In this document: positions 11,902 through 23,352 of the stretch, piece by piece
Numbering within the stretch: position 1 is the first letter of the stretch
How the letters are laid out: each line of letters opens with the position of its first letter
Source of the DNA: Limnomonas spitsbergensis
Taxonomy: Eukaryota; Chlorophyta; Chlorophyceae; Chlamydomonadales
Length of the DNA stretch: 64,000 nt
Direction: 5' to 3'
Assembly: GCA_037349105.1 (NCBI GenBank)
Contig: JAYJMM010000068.1
Span: forward strand, 558,001-622,000
Translations under genes and position numbers: made by a program
The notes under the pieces: model-generated
What the model was told of the DNA's origin: nothing
The model's database searches: none
The model's input: only the letters and a program-made list of their open reading frames with translations

Positions 11902-12429
11902 CCTCGTTTTAGGGGTACTGAGGTTTGACCCGCCGTCCCAACCTGGTTCACACTAGCAGTACCAACTGCAATTTGAAGTAATCTCTCCAGGAACTGCCTC
12001 GATCGACCTGGTGTGTTGCTACATCGTCAAGTGCTGTAATCAGCTTGCCATACACGGTTTATTGAGGTATGTTGGGTTATCATTTGAATCCGAATGGCAG
12101 TTGGATGCCAAAAACTGCCCCGTTGGGTATCAAACTTGCGGCGGCTGAGCCTGAAAAGTGGCCAAAACCCGGTGAAGGTAGAACCTTGTGTGGGGGTAAG
12201 AAGTAAGAAGTAAGAACTACGTGTCGTTTCCAATCGTTCGTGAATTTAACGGATCCCTAGGTATAGGCGACCCGTAGGTAAACCTGCCCATACGGGATAC
12301 GCGCACCCTCCCCCGAGTCATAGTAACTGTGGATCAGTCACTCGTCGGTACCTCTTTTACTGTGCGATTTCCCTCATGACTGGCTACGGCGCGTACGTAA
12401 ACGCACACATATCGCCGAGAGGTTTTACC
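11902..12429. other. no recognisable gene
   Basis: Mixed sequence to the right of the large element; no open frame with coding character, no repeat partner seen. Confidence 0.45.
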
Positions 12430-13483
12430 AGTCACTCAGGTAGCTCCAGTGGGATGTGTGGGGGTAGGTGGGCCATAGACGGAGGCATTGCCACCTTCCC
12501 TGGGTCATTTGGCCAATCCAACATGCAGATATGGCCATCCATGTGGCCCACATCAGGGCTGTCTTTGATGGATTGGAATTCACTCCATACCTGTCTGATT
12601 GCTAGGATGTCTGGTGATTCAGAGAGCCTGAGAGTAGCTCATTAAGACTGCCCACCCAATTTTTGCACCATTCCCCACTCCAGAGGCTGCAAATTTGGGG
12701 CAAAGGTGGCTTGTCAGGAAGCCATGCCCTTTGCCCCATGCAGCCCCTCAGCCATGCAAGCTCCCATATCACTGCCACTGAGTTCCAGAATGCCTTAAGT
12801 CAGGTATCCACTCTTTATTCACAGATCTTGATTTTCATGCCCTTTATTCCAGGCCCCCCTTCTTATCTGAGCTGAGCCAGCCAGATCTGCTGAGGACTGG
12901 TTTTGCGAGAGGATGGAAAAAAGCAGCAATGGTGGTTTCAGAGCCACAACCCTAGGCTTTACATCAGGTAATACTTCAGCTATGGAGGCCGGGTACTTCG
13001 ATGCATTGCCTGGGTTTTTTCACTCACTAACCATGAGTTTTCGTGGAAAGAGGTTATACCTTGTGCTTGTGGAAGAGGTTATACCTTGTGCTTCCACTGC
13101 CAAGGCTGCATAGTGCTTTTGGGTTTACTGGGTCTGATTATAGTATGACACAGCTGATAACACAGTTCAAGCAGAAGGCCTATAGAAACAAGCTTGCCAG
13201 AAATCATGCCCAATGTCACTCCGGTTGTTGATGATGAATTGCCTACCATGCATATGTCAATGTCTGAAACACTAATTGTGTTTGTTGGCCCCCCATGGTG
13301 TACCCGCCACCCCCCACATAGTCCTTGATAGGTAGCAGTAGTTCCATGTTTCACACATAGTGCTAGCTGTTGAGTGGTGCATGGCACTGATGACAGTATC
13401 CGACGAACTTTGACTGTGGCCTCAATAGCCTTAATACTCGGGTTTTGCTTTGTTAACTGAAAAACTATTCTTAATGATGCCAA
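12430..13483 (-). pseudogene. decayed, unrecognised gene
   Basis: Coding-like minus-strand pieces in one order: 13483-13079 (contains SVSDIDICMVGNSSSTTGVT), about 12810-12615 (contains FWNSVAVIWELAWLRGCMGQ and SLWSGEWCKNWVG), and about 12615-12432 (contains AIRQVWSEFQSIKDSPDVG, ending in a stop). The last two lie in different frames that overlap around 12615, so a frameshift is needed. The LINE at 13.5 kb begins where the first piece starts, so the retrotransposon may have truncated it. Function unknown; the Trp-rich middle could be from a large mobile-element protein. Confidence 0.35.
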
Positions 13484-15031
13484 CTCTGCAACGCAACATA
13501 TACTTAGTTAATAACAGGTTACGCGCGGTGCAAGCGCTCTATGCCGGTGCAGTTTACACGCTCACTGACGGCCACAAGCGCACTGGTCCTGTGCCTTGCA
13601 CCAGAGGCATCACACAGGGCTACCCCCTGAGCCCCCTGCTCTTTAGCCTCTACCTCAGTGACCTGCCGGCCATGCTCGCAGCCAAGTGCCCGGCAGAGGG
13701 CATTGAGATGCAGGCGGGGCGACAGCTACGCTGCCTGCTGTATGCGGATGACCTCTCCTTGCTAGCCCGCACCCCAGCAGGGCTGCAACGCATGCTTGAT
13801 GCCTTGCATGAATATGCGGCACATAGACAGCTTCAGGTCAATGTCAGTAAGACAGAGATCATGGAGTTTGGCAGCCGCTTAGCAGCGCAGCGCCGACAGC
13901 CAGCCCATGTTTGCGTTTACGGCCCTGACCGTACCATGTTGAAGCGTGTCCAAGAATTAAAATTCTTGGGCATCACTCAGCACGAAAGCGGCGGCATGAA
14001 GAGGGCCATGGAGGGTAGACAGGCGCCTTTGGCAGCTGCGCTGAACCGTGTTCGCCGCATGGCAGCCAAGGTGGGCCTAAGGCGCCATCTTCCAACCCGC
14101 ATCAGGCTGGCAGCTGTGTACGCAGCGCCTGCGGCCAACTACGGCGACGTGGTGTGGGCCACCAGCCACCTTCGGCCGCGGCAATGTCTCTCCAGCAAAA
14201 TGCAGTCCAGCTTGCTTCAGCACCTACGCCAGGCTGCGGGGCTACCTGCATCAGCCGCCAGTTGGGGAGTCCTGAGAGAGCTGCAGCTCCAGCCACTACA
14301 GCGAGACTGGTGGGCACATATCCTCCGCTTCTACAATGCAGCGGTGGCACCGGAGGCACAACAATACAGCCCTCTCATGGCTCAAGCCATGGCAGCAGAT
14401 ATGCTGTTTGCAATCAGCCAGGGCACTGGCGGCCGCACCTGGTGCTCTGATCTGCTGGGTGCAATAGAGGAGCTGGAGCGGGAGGCAGCCACCCCCACCT
14501 TGCGCGAGGCAGCAGCTGCCCTACAGCGCGTACCCGTCACAGAGGTGTTGTCACTGGTTGACGCAGCCTACGAGCAAGCACGGCTGGACGCAAGCGGCGG
14601 TGGGGCCCCCAGGGACCCTACCACCGAGCACAGATCTGCGGCGACCTACCGCGCCTGGTTCCAGTCCACGGCGGGTGCCGTGCTGGCGCATGCCAAGCGC
14701 CGCACTAGTCAAAGGGAATGTGCTTGTGTGCGCATCAATTTGCGACTGTGGCTTGGCGCGATATAGCACTGCTGATACCAGAGGACGGCGCAACAGTCAG
14801 CGGCGACAGGCACGCTGCTGCCAGCGGTGTTGGGCACGGGGGGATAGCGAGCAGTTAGAGGATGCGCTGCATGTGTGCTTCCAGTGCCCTAGTGTCAGGG
14901 AGCAGTTACGGGAGTGGGGGTGGGCAGGTCCTCCGGGCGCTGCCACTTACTTCCACCAGTTGTACCAGGCTGAGCATGGGTGGGACGCACTTGCTTTTGT
15001 GGACAGTGCTGTGGGCATTATTGAGGGTTAG
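13450..15031 (+). pseudogene. 5'-truncated non-LTR retrotransposon (LINE) reverse transcriptase, with late frameshift
   Basis: A 438-codon frame (13450-14766) starts upstream of the real homology, which begins near LRAVQALYAG (about 13517). It holds the RT palm: GITQGYPLSPLLFSLYLSDL (motif B) and LLYADDLSLLAR, the YADD catalytic box, about 13740. Thumb and connection regions follow, with LKFLGI near 13960. The fingers and motif A Asp are missing, so it is 5'-truncated. The C-terminus continues in the next frame (14558-15031) with a Cys-x2-Cys...His-x4-Cys module (CQRCWARG...HVCFQCPS), typical after LINE RTs. The shift lies near 14748-14755, where LWL must join ARYSTAD. The near-identical copy at 23353-24492 shares this break. 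Confidence 0.85.
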
Positions 15032-15190
15032 TCTCCAGGGTTTCTGAGGCCGGTGTCGTTGGCCTTTCCGGCCTTCTCTTTTGGTCCTTATTTTTGTTGT
15101 TGTTGTTGTTGTTTGCCTCCTTTTTAGTTTCTTCTCTTCTCCCCTCTGATCATTGGGGCGCCCTCGCGGCCAAGCAGGGGTGGGATACGC
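15032..15190 (+). repeat. LINE 3' tail with GTT microsatellite
   Basis: After the stop comes a T-rich 3' region with six GTT repeats (about 15098-15115) and then GGGGCGCCCTCGCGGCCAAG. Similarity with the second copy ends at GGTGGGATACGC (15190), which sets the 3' end of the element. There is no poly-A tail. Confidence 0.75.
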
Positions 15191-15589
15191 CGAGGGGGGG
15201 CAAAAAAAACTGAATACACCCCAACATCTAAAGTTGTAGAGCTTGACGAGAGCTTTCCTTATCTGGTCTTAAAATTGTTTTTGGCCCAGGGGGCTGGGAG
15301 ATACGGAGGGGCAAAGTGGGGGGGAGGGGGGTAAAAAAAGGTATTTTTTGAATTTTTTTCATATCTGTTTTTAAACATCAGATTGAGACGATAGCTACAA
15401 CGTTGCATTCCCACTGTCATTTGCTACAGATATGTATCATAAAATTCCACACAGGATGCCAGACCCCTCTTGGCATGCAATTTTGACATGGGGGGGTGTC
15501 ATGGCTAAGGAACCACATGCACCGCTGTGCGTACACCCATTATGGACTCACACGATGTACCTGCATTGGTAGTTACTATTAATTAAGCA
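15191..15589. other. no recognisable gene
   Basis: Poly-G, poly-A and poly-T rich spacer between the LINE and the zinc-finger relic. Confidence 0.5.
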
Positions 15590-16113
15590 ATGACAACCTG
15601 CTGTGAGCATTGTTTGAAGGTCTTAAAATTCACAGACAACCCAGTAGCCCTAAGAAATCACGGCGTCTGTGGCATTGTGTGCAATGACAGGACATCAGGC
15701 CTGTGCAAAACGGAGTTGCTAGCAGTCGAGTCCCGCTGCCCCCTGAAGTACAAAATGTCATATGCAGCAGCTGAGAGGGGTTCTGCCACCAATCCTTGCA
15801 CCAACAGACCATTGGCTTGCACCATCTGCAGGAGCATCGCGGGCACCGTCCGCCCTTATGTGTGGAGCTATCACTTCCTAGATCACATGGAGTCAGCCCA
15901 CCCTGGTCAGGAGCTGACGGAGGCAGATGTGACGAGATATGCCATCAGCACTGAGGAGGTTGAGGGGGGGTGGGCAAGGAGCTCCCCAAGAAGCAGAAGA
16001 CCAAGCTTCTGAAGCAGCACGTCAGCACGCTCAAGTTAGATGCTAGTTTGCTGCCACTCGTGCGAGAGTCCTCTCGTTTCTGGAGCCTCGTGGTCTCTAG
16101 CGTGGATAGGTAG
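15590..16113 (+). pseudogene. zinc-finger protein relic, copy 1 (family also at 31330-32280)
   Basis: The 140-codon frame has two zinc-binding-like clusters: CEHCLKVL...RNHGVC near the start, and ACTICRS followed by SYHFLDHMESAHPG (C-x2-C ... H-x5-H). The frame is lost at a run of seven G (about 15965-15971). One base off, the protein continues (KELPKKQK ... SSRFWSLVVSSVDR) to a TAG at 16111-16113. The same C-terminal pattern (PSAFWKHVIASDK, stop) ends the second copy. Two diverged copies among transposon debris suggest the DNA-binding part of a transposase, possibly a BED/C2H2 finger of a hAT element; that assignment is inference. Confidence 0.5.
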
Positions 16114-16317
16114 CTGGCAGGTGGTAGCAAGAGCAATGGTATATTCTTTTGTTTCACCACTTCACATTTGTGAACCATGTACATTTATCGACACCATCAG
16201 AAGCGCACTTTTGAGCTGATAGAAATTGACCCCGCTCCCTCCCTGAAATTCTGGTTTTTGATTGAGAAATAAAGGTTTTACTAGGTTCCGGAGGCGGGCG
16301 GAGGGAGGCTAGCCAGG

Positions 16318-16427
16318 GGTCGCTTCCTTTTAGTTCCTTCTTTACTCCCTTTTGAACAGTTGGGCGCCCACGCGGCCGAGCTTTGAGCGGGCCCAGAGGG
16401 GTGACGTTTTAGACAGGTCCGACTCGC
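16318..16427 (+). repeat. retrotransposon 3'-tail motif
   Basis: Contains TTTTAGTTCCTTCTTTACTCC, then TTGGGCGCCCACGCGGCCG, then AGCTTTGAGCGGGCCCAGAG. It matches 22870-22975 on the opposite strand and, more weakly, the LINE tail at 15110-15190. No RT precedes it, so it is either a very short 5'-truncated insertion or a SINE borrowing a LINE tail. Confidence 0.65.
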
Positions 16428-16594
16428 CAATATAAAGTGTCCCCCCTGAATCCATATTCGTGAATAAAATCGGGGCCTATAACCACCATAACACGCTGTG
16501 ATTTTCTCTTATGACGTCAGAGTGTTTTCTTACCCTGGTGAGCATCCTTTTAGGGGCTGCACCGTTTTTGCACAGTTACCGTGTTATCACACGA

Positions 16595-16672
16595 CATGCC
16601 TGCACCGGTTTACGGGCACACGTCCCATGCATCAAATGTGATGCTCTGCTGGACTGTTAAACTTCACACTGG
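16595..16672 (+). repeat. dispersed repeat (also 27788-27862)
   Basis: CACCGGTTTACGGGCACACG, CCCATGCATCAAATGTGATG and CTCTGCTGGACTGT are shared with 27788-27862; the last part (TGGACTGTAAAAACTTCAC) also occurs at 7500-7520 in the large element. Confidence 0.7.
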
Positions 16673-17052
16673 ATAGGGGAGGATAGAGATCGTTCTGCGG
16701 GTCCGATCCCTCAACCATTGGGCATGGATGCCACCCGTGTTGCACTACTGGATAATGTCACTCTTGTGTCTCACTGTTTGGTAAGCGACTATGGCCTGCC
16801 CCTCAAGCGCCCTCAGATGCAAACCCGACCAAGAGGCAGCGTACGAACCGTCAAACACAGCTCCATCAGCTTGCTTGCATCAAACCCATGCTTCCAAGCA
16901 GCGCCCTATGCTTGAAATGTGCTGGTCCTATCGTTTGTGAACATATCAAAATTCACTGCACACAGCTGAACCAAAGCCTGCGTACCAATATCAGTTCCTC
17001 GCTCAGTGTTGGTATGCATCCATGCGGTTCTTTTAGCTCATGGACACTGACG

Positions 17053-20000
17053 CTATTCGGTGATGGCATGCATTCCAGCGGTCGTCTCGGGAATGCCTGT
17101 CATGGCCACCGATGCGACAACATTCTTCTTGATTTCCCCGAGTGAAAGCCGGATGACCTCTTCAGAGGGAAGCGCTGCTGTGCTGGCCTTCTCAAGCATG
17201 GACTGACAAAGGGAGGGGAGGGGACGTCGGTAGGGTCACAAGGAGTGGGCAAGGGCGTGGAGGGGCGGGCGATAAAAGTGCAAAGCATATGGATAGGGGC
17301 ACATGGAGCATGCAAGGGCAGTAAGCGTCACGCGTATTTATTCAAGTGTGCACCAAACCCTTTGGGGGGACCGTCTGTCAGCCACAGCAGGTGGCACAAG
17401 AAGCACGTCTTCCTGCACCAGACCCCCCCCCTACCTGGCCATGATGTAGCTCAACTGCTCAAGCGAGGCTGGCCGCGCATAACATAAACAGTGGGCAACA
17501 CTTTCTTTCAAACCATCACTGCACAAACTCAGCTATAGTTCAGGCAGACCAAGCCAACATCAAGGCCGCATGCAGTGTCCTCTCCACCAGTACAAAGTAT
17601 CCTTGCAGTCAAACATAGGGCGATGGCTGTGGTGGACTAGTTCCTTTAACTCAGCCGATCTACCTGTCATATGCGATTTCCTCCCCCCTGTTCAGGTCTG
17701 TTCTTGAGAACCTGCCTCATTCCAATGGCAGCTTCATTGAGCCCTCACCTCTAGGATTTTGTCCCGCTCGGGGCTGCTGTAAGCGCCCTGCTTCACCTGC
17801 TCATCAACCACTTTCTGGAAACCCTGCTCACAACGAGGGTTGGGGGGGTCCAAATTATCCAAATGATAACTGCTAATGAACCTCTTTACGACCATGACCA
17901 CGCGAGCTAAACAAGCGTTTAACGAATGAGGGAGGACGCAAGAGGCCGTTGAGGCGTTGACTGACAGCAAAAAGTTAGGCCAGGAACATACATGGGCAGG
18001 GTGCGTGGTGAGGGGCACGGGGCATTCACAATCAATAGCACAAATTGTTATTGTTTTGTTATTTCATGTAAAAGAGCTCATAAAACAAAAGAGAGAGGCC
18101 GCCCAATGCAAGCAAATGCGTAACCAGCCACCATACCTCCCTGCAGAAAAAAGGCGGATAGCGACAAAAATGGCGATGCAGAGGACGAGTCAACCCCAGC
18201 ATATCTCCCATGCCATCCATTCTCATGAGTATGAGGTTGGTAGAGCATGGGTGTGCGTGCGCAACACATCCTCCATCATAATGTACACCCCTGTCCAATG
18301 AGCCCAGGGCAACACAAAGAACCACAACACATCTACTGCTATCCTTTCCGCATGCCCCAGTAGTAAAGCCCACAACACTCAACCTCCCCATCAGTTCCTC
18401 ACCCTACCTGGAGCTCATGCAGAGCAACTGTATACTTCTCAGGCAGCGGTTTTGTCACCCAAGGGTGCACCTTGATGCTAGCAACATCGATACGCAGATC
18501 CTGTCCCCAGCAGCAGAAAATAAGACAGGATCAGGAGGAGAGAGGGCAGGAAGATGGAAGGGCAATACTCCCTGATCAAGGGAGTGACCTCACTCATTGT
18601 CTTGTGCCTCACAGATCATACATGCACATATCATTCCTGCTTCAGTGAATCAGTCATGCAGACGGGCAGGAAGGAAGGTAGGAGACCATGTACAGATTCG
18701 CTTTCTGGGCAACTGAGCTCACTCATTGGCTTCTACCCTAAAGCTCACGCCCTCTTCTCCTTTTGCTACGACCTGAAAATGTGTGCAGTGCTGCCTGAGA
18801 TAACCTGGTGCACTCGATTCCTTCCTGAAAGTCCTCTCACTTAACTCCCCTCTTATTAGGCATGAACATGCCATGTCTGGCATTGGACTGTTATCGCAGG
18901 TCAGGCTCACACACACGCACGCTTGATTCGTGAGCCTGGCAGCACTTAAGTAGCCACGCACTGAGGCCTTCGGATCTGTATGACCTCAGTCCGAGAGTAT
19001 ATCTCCACCCCTGCATGATTTCAAACCTTCTCGTTGTCAGAACCTTAACCCATCCTGTGCTCATGGCCCAGCCTAACCTGCTTGACCTCAAACATCTTGT
19101 CCAACAAGTCCTTCAGATCTGGAGAGAGGCGAGCTACCGCATTACTATTGGCAGGGACGTCACGCCAGCTGGTCTTGATCTGCAACGGGGGTCACATGAT
19201 AGGGAGAGACAACGTATTTGAGCTCTCAAAAAACACCATACTGCAAGTATGGAAAGTTGTGCCAATTTGTGTTAAGGGATTGAACGTAATTACATTAAGT
19301 ATTCTGATTGTAGAGCTTCCAGACATCCAGAGAAAGCAAGGCTATGCTGAGTCTTCATGACACTCCACCACCTGTCCACATATCCACCACATTCGTCATA
19401 GAGATGAAAATTATTACGTCGACAGTAGCATTAGTGCCCTGTTGACTGTCGTCCATATGATTTCCAGGGTTAGGACAAAGAGATTCTAGCGCGTTAAGGC
19501 TTTGTTGCATTATCGAGGCATTACCTAGCGGAAAGCTTCTGTCACCTCATCACCTGTCGTGTAGGGATAAGTGATTACACACGTTTTCATGCATGCTATA
19601 TTTTGAACCTCTCTGTTTGTCTTGTCTGTGTCCACCAACACGTTTTCAACCATTATGTCAAAGCCTTCAAACCCTCAGGTAAACCCCTGTCTGACCACCC
19701 TTACAGCACTTGGAGTGTGTGCATCAGAACTTGCCTGCTGCAGCCAGATGTCATACAGGCCTGCTGTGTTATTGAAGTTGTCGTCCTGAGTTTCAAACGG
19801 GAACATGCCCACCAGCATGACATACAGGAGCACTCCAGCAGCCCACACATCCACCTTGACACCGTCATAGCCGGTTCTGGAGCGTGTGCACAAGGACATG
19901 TCAGCAAGCAGTGGTCGAACATCAACAAGCAGTCCTGGCCTGACATATATTGGTTTTGACTCGCACTCATTACCAGGTTGAAGGTAAATGGCAGTATGGG

Positions 20001-21697
20001 AGCATTTTGCCTCAGCCTTTAGTCTATCTAGTTTCCATTGAAATGGCTTTAGGTAACAGCATCAAAGTCATAGGAGTTACTGCAGTCTTGAGGTATTATT
20101 TGATATAAGTCCTTGCTGGGTCTCGTATTAGCAGGTATGATGGTCAAGGAGCGGCCTACACAACCCTGATTTCTTCATGGTTGCAGGGCAGCGACCATGA
20201 AAATATAGCAGTCGGGACTATGGGAAACAGGAATAAAATCCCAACCTGAGAGCCGTAATCCCATGCCAGCTAATCATCACTACACATACCCCCAAGCATT
20301 CCAGCAGCTCGCTCGAGCCACACTCGCCCCACTCCCCATCCTAAATGTTCCCCCCTGCATGTGAGCAGCCACTCCCAAGGCAACATCGATTCAATAGCGA
20401 AGGAAGCCGTGACACCAACTCCATTCCACCTGTCCGGGCTCACCTGCTGCTGATCAGCTCCGGGCCCATGTACTCCGGCGTTCCAATACGCATTGTGTTC
20501 ATGTTGGACGTCTGCATCCAGTGCTTTGCAAACCCAAAGTCGCACAGCTTGACCCATGGAGGTTTGCGTGAATCCAGCAGCGTGTTATCCAGCTTGAGGT
20601 CCCTACGAAAAGCAGGCAAAGCGACGCAAGCTTGCTCTCCTAAATTAACCATCCAGAACATCCCCTTTCTTTTGGCCGGCCTCAGGCCGGTTGAAACCTC
20701 TGTGCATAGTGTGTAATAGACAGGAAGACTCAGGATCAGGACACAGATTGACAATACATGCCATGGCGTGATGGGTCATCGAGTGCCTAAATATGACCTG
20801 GCATGATGGATCACAGAGACAACGCGGTCGCACAAACCGGCATGCGCCCCTGCAACGCCAGTTTGAATGCATCAAGACAACCTAGGCTGGTGAATCCATG
20901 ACCTCTGCAAAGTTCCCTGGTTGTCGATGGCAGAAATGTATCATTGATTGCACACTCACCTGTGCGCGACATGGTGCTTGTGGCAGTACTCCACAGCACT
21001 GAACAGTTGCAGGAAATAGTACCGTGCCTCGTCTTCGTCAATGCAAAGCCCACCGCGCGTGTGCTTAGTCTCCCGCTTCTTGGTCACGAACGTGACCATA
21101 TTCCCACCTGCAACCGGTGGCACCAATGACTGAGCACGCAGGAAGTAGCTGCATGTCCAGCCATGCAGACGTGGCAGGCCTTTGCGCCTCTCCATTGTGT
21201 TTGGAGCATCCAGCTATCCGAATAATGCAGATGGGCCCTTTCTAGGCACATGCTAAGCTTGAGGCTAACTCACCAGGGACGTACTCCATGACCAGCCCAA
21301 GGTGCGTCTTAGTCAGCATGACCTCGTCAGCGCTTACTATGTTCATGTGGCCCTGCCCCAAGTTAGCTTGGATTTGTATCTCACGCTTGATGACTTGCAG
21401 TGCTGGTTTTGGAATGGGGCGCTTGATCAGCTTGATGGCCACCTCTTCGCCTGTTGCCTTGACCTTTAGCAGCCAGGTCTCCCCCTCGCCTCCCTTGCCA
21501 AGGAGCTTTATGACGTCATGCGTGGCTGCAAGTCCAAAGTCAGGGGTTGAGGGCTTCCTTGTGGATGGTGGGGTCACGGTTTTGGGCTTCGAAGTTATGC
21601 TAATGGGCTTGGGCTGGGTTGCAGAAGATTTACTTCCACCAGCAGTCTGTTTCGACTCCTCATACTTCTCAGCAGAGCCAGACGAACAGCAACCCAT
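17053..21697 (-). CDS. N-acylated CAMK/SnRK-like Ser/Thr protein kinase, 8 exons, 430 aa
   Basis: Exons (minus): 21697-21274, 21107-20960, 20602-20444, 19876-19735, 19179-19078, 18500-18408, 17823-17749, 17202-17053. All junctions keep phase and total 431 codons with a TAG stop. The start MGCCSSG fits Gly2 myristoylation plus Cys palmitoylation, so membrane anchoring is expected. A Ser/Thr/Pro linker runs to residue 55. Kinase residues: glycine loop GKGGEG 67-72, catalytic Lys89 in VAIK, Glu106, HRD 190-192 with DLKLDN, DFG 212-214, GTPEYMGPE 231-239 (Gly replaces Ala of APE), then [19 protein letters not shown] and VHPW at 336-339. About 90 residues follow with predicted helices and no recognised domain. 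All catalytic residues are present. Intron 4 (19734-19180) has a GC donor (CAG|GCAAGT). A further acceptor near 21763 suggests a 5'-UTR intron. The exact kinase subfamily is uncertain. Confidence 0.9.
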
Positions 21698-22182
21698 TGT
21701 ATAGACGCTAAGTAGGTAGAGATGCGTCGATGGTGATTCGCCAAGGGAGTCAGAGTAGGTGACCTGGAAAGAAATGAACAATTCAACACCTCTATAGGTT
21801 CGTCTATTGAATGCAAAAGAAACGGACCAAAATCATAAGACCATGGTACTAGACCTAAGTCAGAGGCCCGTTTCCATTCTCCATCCTTCAAACCCATAAG
21901 ATTATGTGATTTTAGAAATGAAGCATCTATGGGTTGCACTGATATAACGCCTCGAATCAATATTTTTAAACATCAAGACTTACACTCGAGCTTACTGATG
22001 AAAGAACGAAGTAAAGCTCCCAGGTGCTCCTATTCACGGATCCTGGAGGAAATCGACATCAAACGATGGCCATTCATTGATGTGAAGGACGTCAGGGAAA
22101 GGGTTATTGGTTATACTTCAGCCGCTATCTCTGGCACTGGTCATGGTGATGGTCTCCCCCTCTCGAATCACGAGGCATCGAT
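21698..22182. other. upstream region of the kinase gene
   Basis: Non-coding. The pyrimidine-rich TTTCTTTCCAG acceptor on the minus strand near 21763 implies a leader intron whose donor lies further right. No promoter element is recognisable. Confidence 0.4.
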
Positions 22183-22310
22183 CTCCCTTTAAAACGTACT
22201 GTTACTCTTCAACGTTTCAGTCACATGATATTACTTTTCAACGTTGAAGAGTAAGCCCAATCATACATTTCCTAGTCCGGCACCTTGAAGCCTACCGCTT
22301 TGATCTTTGA
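22183..22310 (+). mobile_element. terminal fragment of the large inverted-repeat transposon family
   Basis: CATCGATCTCCCTTTAAAAC and then CTCTTCAACGTTTCAGTCAC match the left end of the 4.9 kb element (6983 onwards) with moderate divergence, followed by a CCTAGTCCGGCACCTTGAAG-like continuation. Only one end is present. Confidence 0.65.
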
Positions 22311-22639
22311 ACCATCGCTACAACATCATAATGAGGCTTTCGGCATGCCGACAATGTGCGTTCGGGCCACTCGCTGACCCCTCGATGAGGTGCTCGATGG
22401 GTATACAGGCGTATCCAAAGGTCGGCTGCACGCAGTCCATTGTCCAGAAGCCATTGTAGAGAGAACCGGTCCAGCTACCGTGCCTGTTGCTGTTGAGCCC
22501 CGCCCACCGGTGGATGCCGCGGCTGCTGCAATATCGCCACGTTCGCTCTTGTGCCTTGCGCATATGATATGTTCCAGCCGGTAGTAGTAGGTTCCTGAAG
22601 CCTGCGCCTTGCTCGTCATGCCCGAACCGACCCACCCCA

Positions 22640-22780
22640 TGCAGTGGCCCAACCCCTGTCCTCGCCCCTGCCCGCGTTCATGTTCACCTTCTGCTCCGGC
22701 CCTTGTCCGTGCACATGAGCCTATCCTGAATCATGCCCCTATCCATGGCCCTGACCGTGAAATACCGCTGAAGATGCTAG
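22640..22780. repeat. degenerate CCT/GCC-rich short repeats
   Basis: Irregular words around TGCCC, GTCCTCGCCCCTG and CATGGCCCTGACC without a fixed period. No coding call is justified. Confidence 0.35.
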
Positions 22781-22869
22781 CCTCTTGCCATCCCATGCTC
22801 CTCCTATGTGCTGGCTGTGAATCGTTATTTACTTTGGCATCATGCTCCTTAAGCCAATGCGCCATGCCT

Positions 22870-23352
22870 CGAGGGGTCAAAAACGTTACACCTCTGGGCC
22901 CGCTCAAAGCTCGGCCGTGTGGGCGCCCAACTCTTCAGAAAGGAGTGAAGAAGGAACTTAAAGGAAGAGAGGGGGAAAGGTGTCGCGGCACAGAGGTGCA
23001 CCCTAAGGAATGGGTGCACCAAGCGAAAAGAACATAAGACATAAGACAGCAGTGGATCGAGAAGCTCTTACTATAAGCTCTGTAAGAGTTTATTAGTACT
23101 TGTTTAAGAAAGAAAAAGTAAAGGACCCAGGTCGGAATCCTCTAAGACGGCACCCACACTTGTTCAGGTTCACACATAACTTCCAACCGAAAAAGCAGTT
23201 GGCACAGTCAAGCGCACGGTGCAGTCATACGTCGTGACAAAGGAACAAAAGGAGAAGCCGGGAAGGCAAAGAAGACGAAGTCCAACACCTGAGTTCCACT
23301 AGAGACTAGCTCTCAACAAGGCCTCTAAGAAAAGAAAAGTCCAGAAAAGCAA
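22870..23352 (-). repeat. 3' region of a related LINE, minus strand
   Basis: On the minus strand this reads like a diverged LINE 3'-UTR (TTGTTGAGAGCTAGTCTC, GGCTTCTCCTTTTGTTCC) ending in the GCGCCCACACGGCCGAGCTT tail motif near 22905. It directly adjoins the 3' end of the second LINE copy, so the two elements are stacked head-to-tail, or one inserted next to the other. Confidence 0.55.

Noticed and set aside
14102..14450. Overlapping frames on both strands within the LINE
   Set aside because: They are shadows of the reverse transcriptase reading frame, repeated identically in the second copy.
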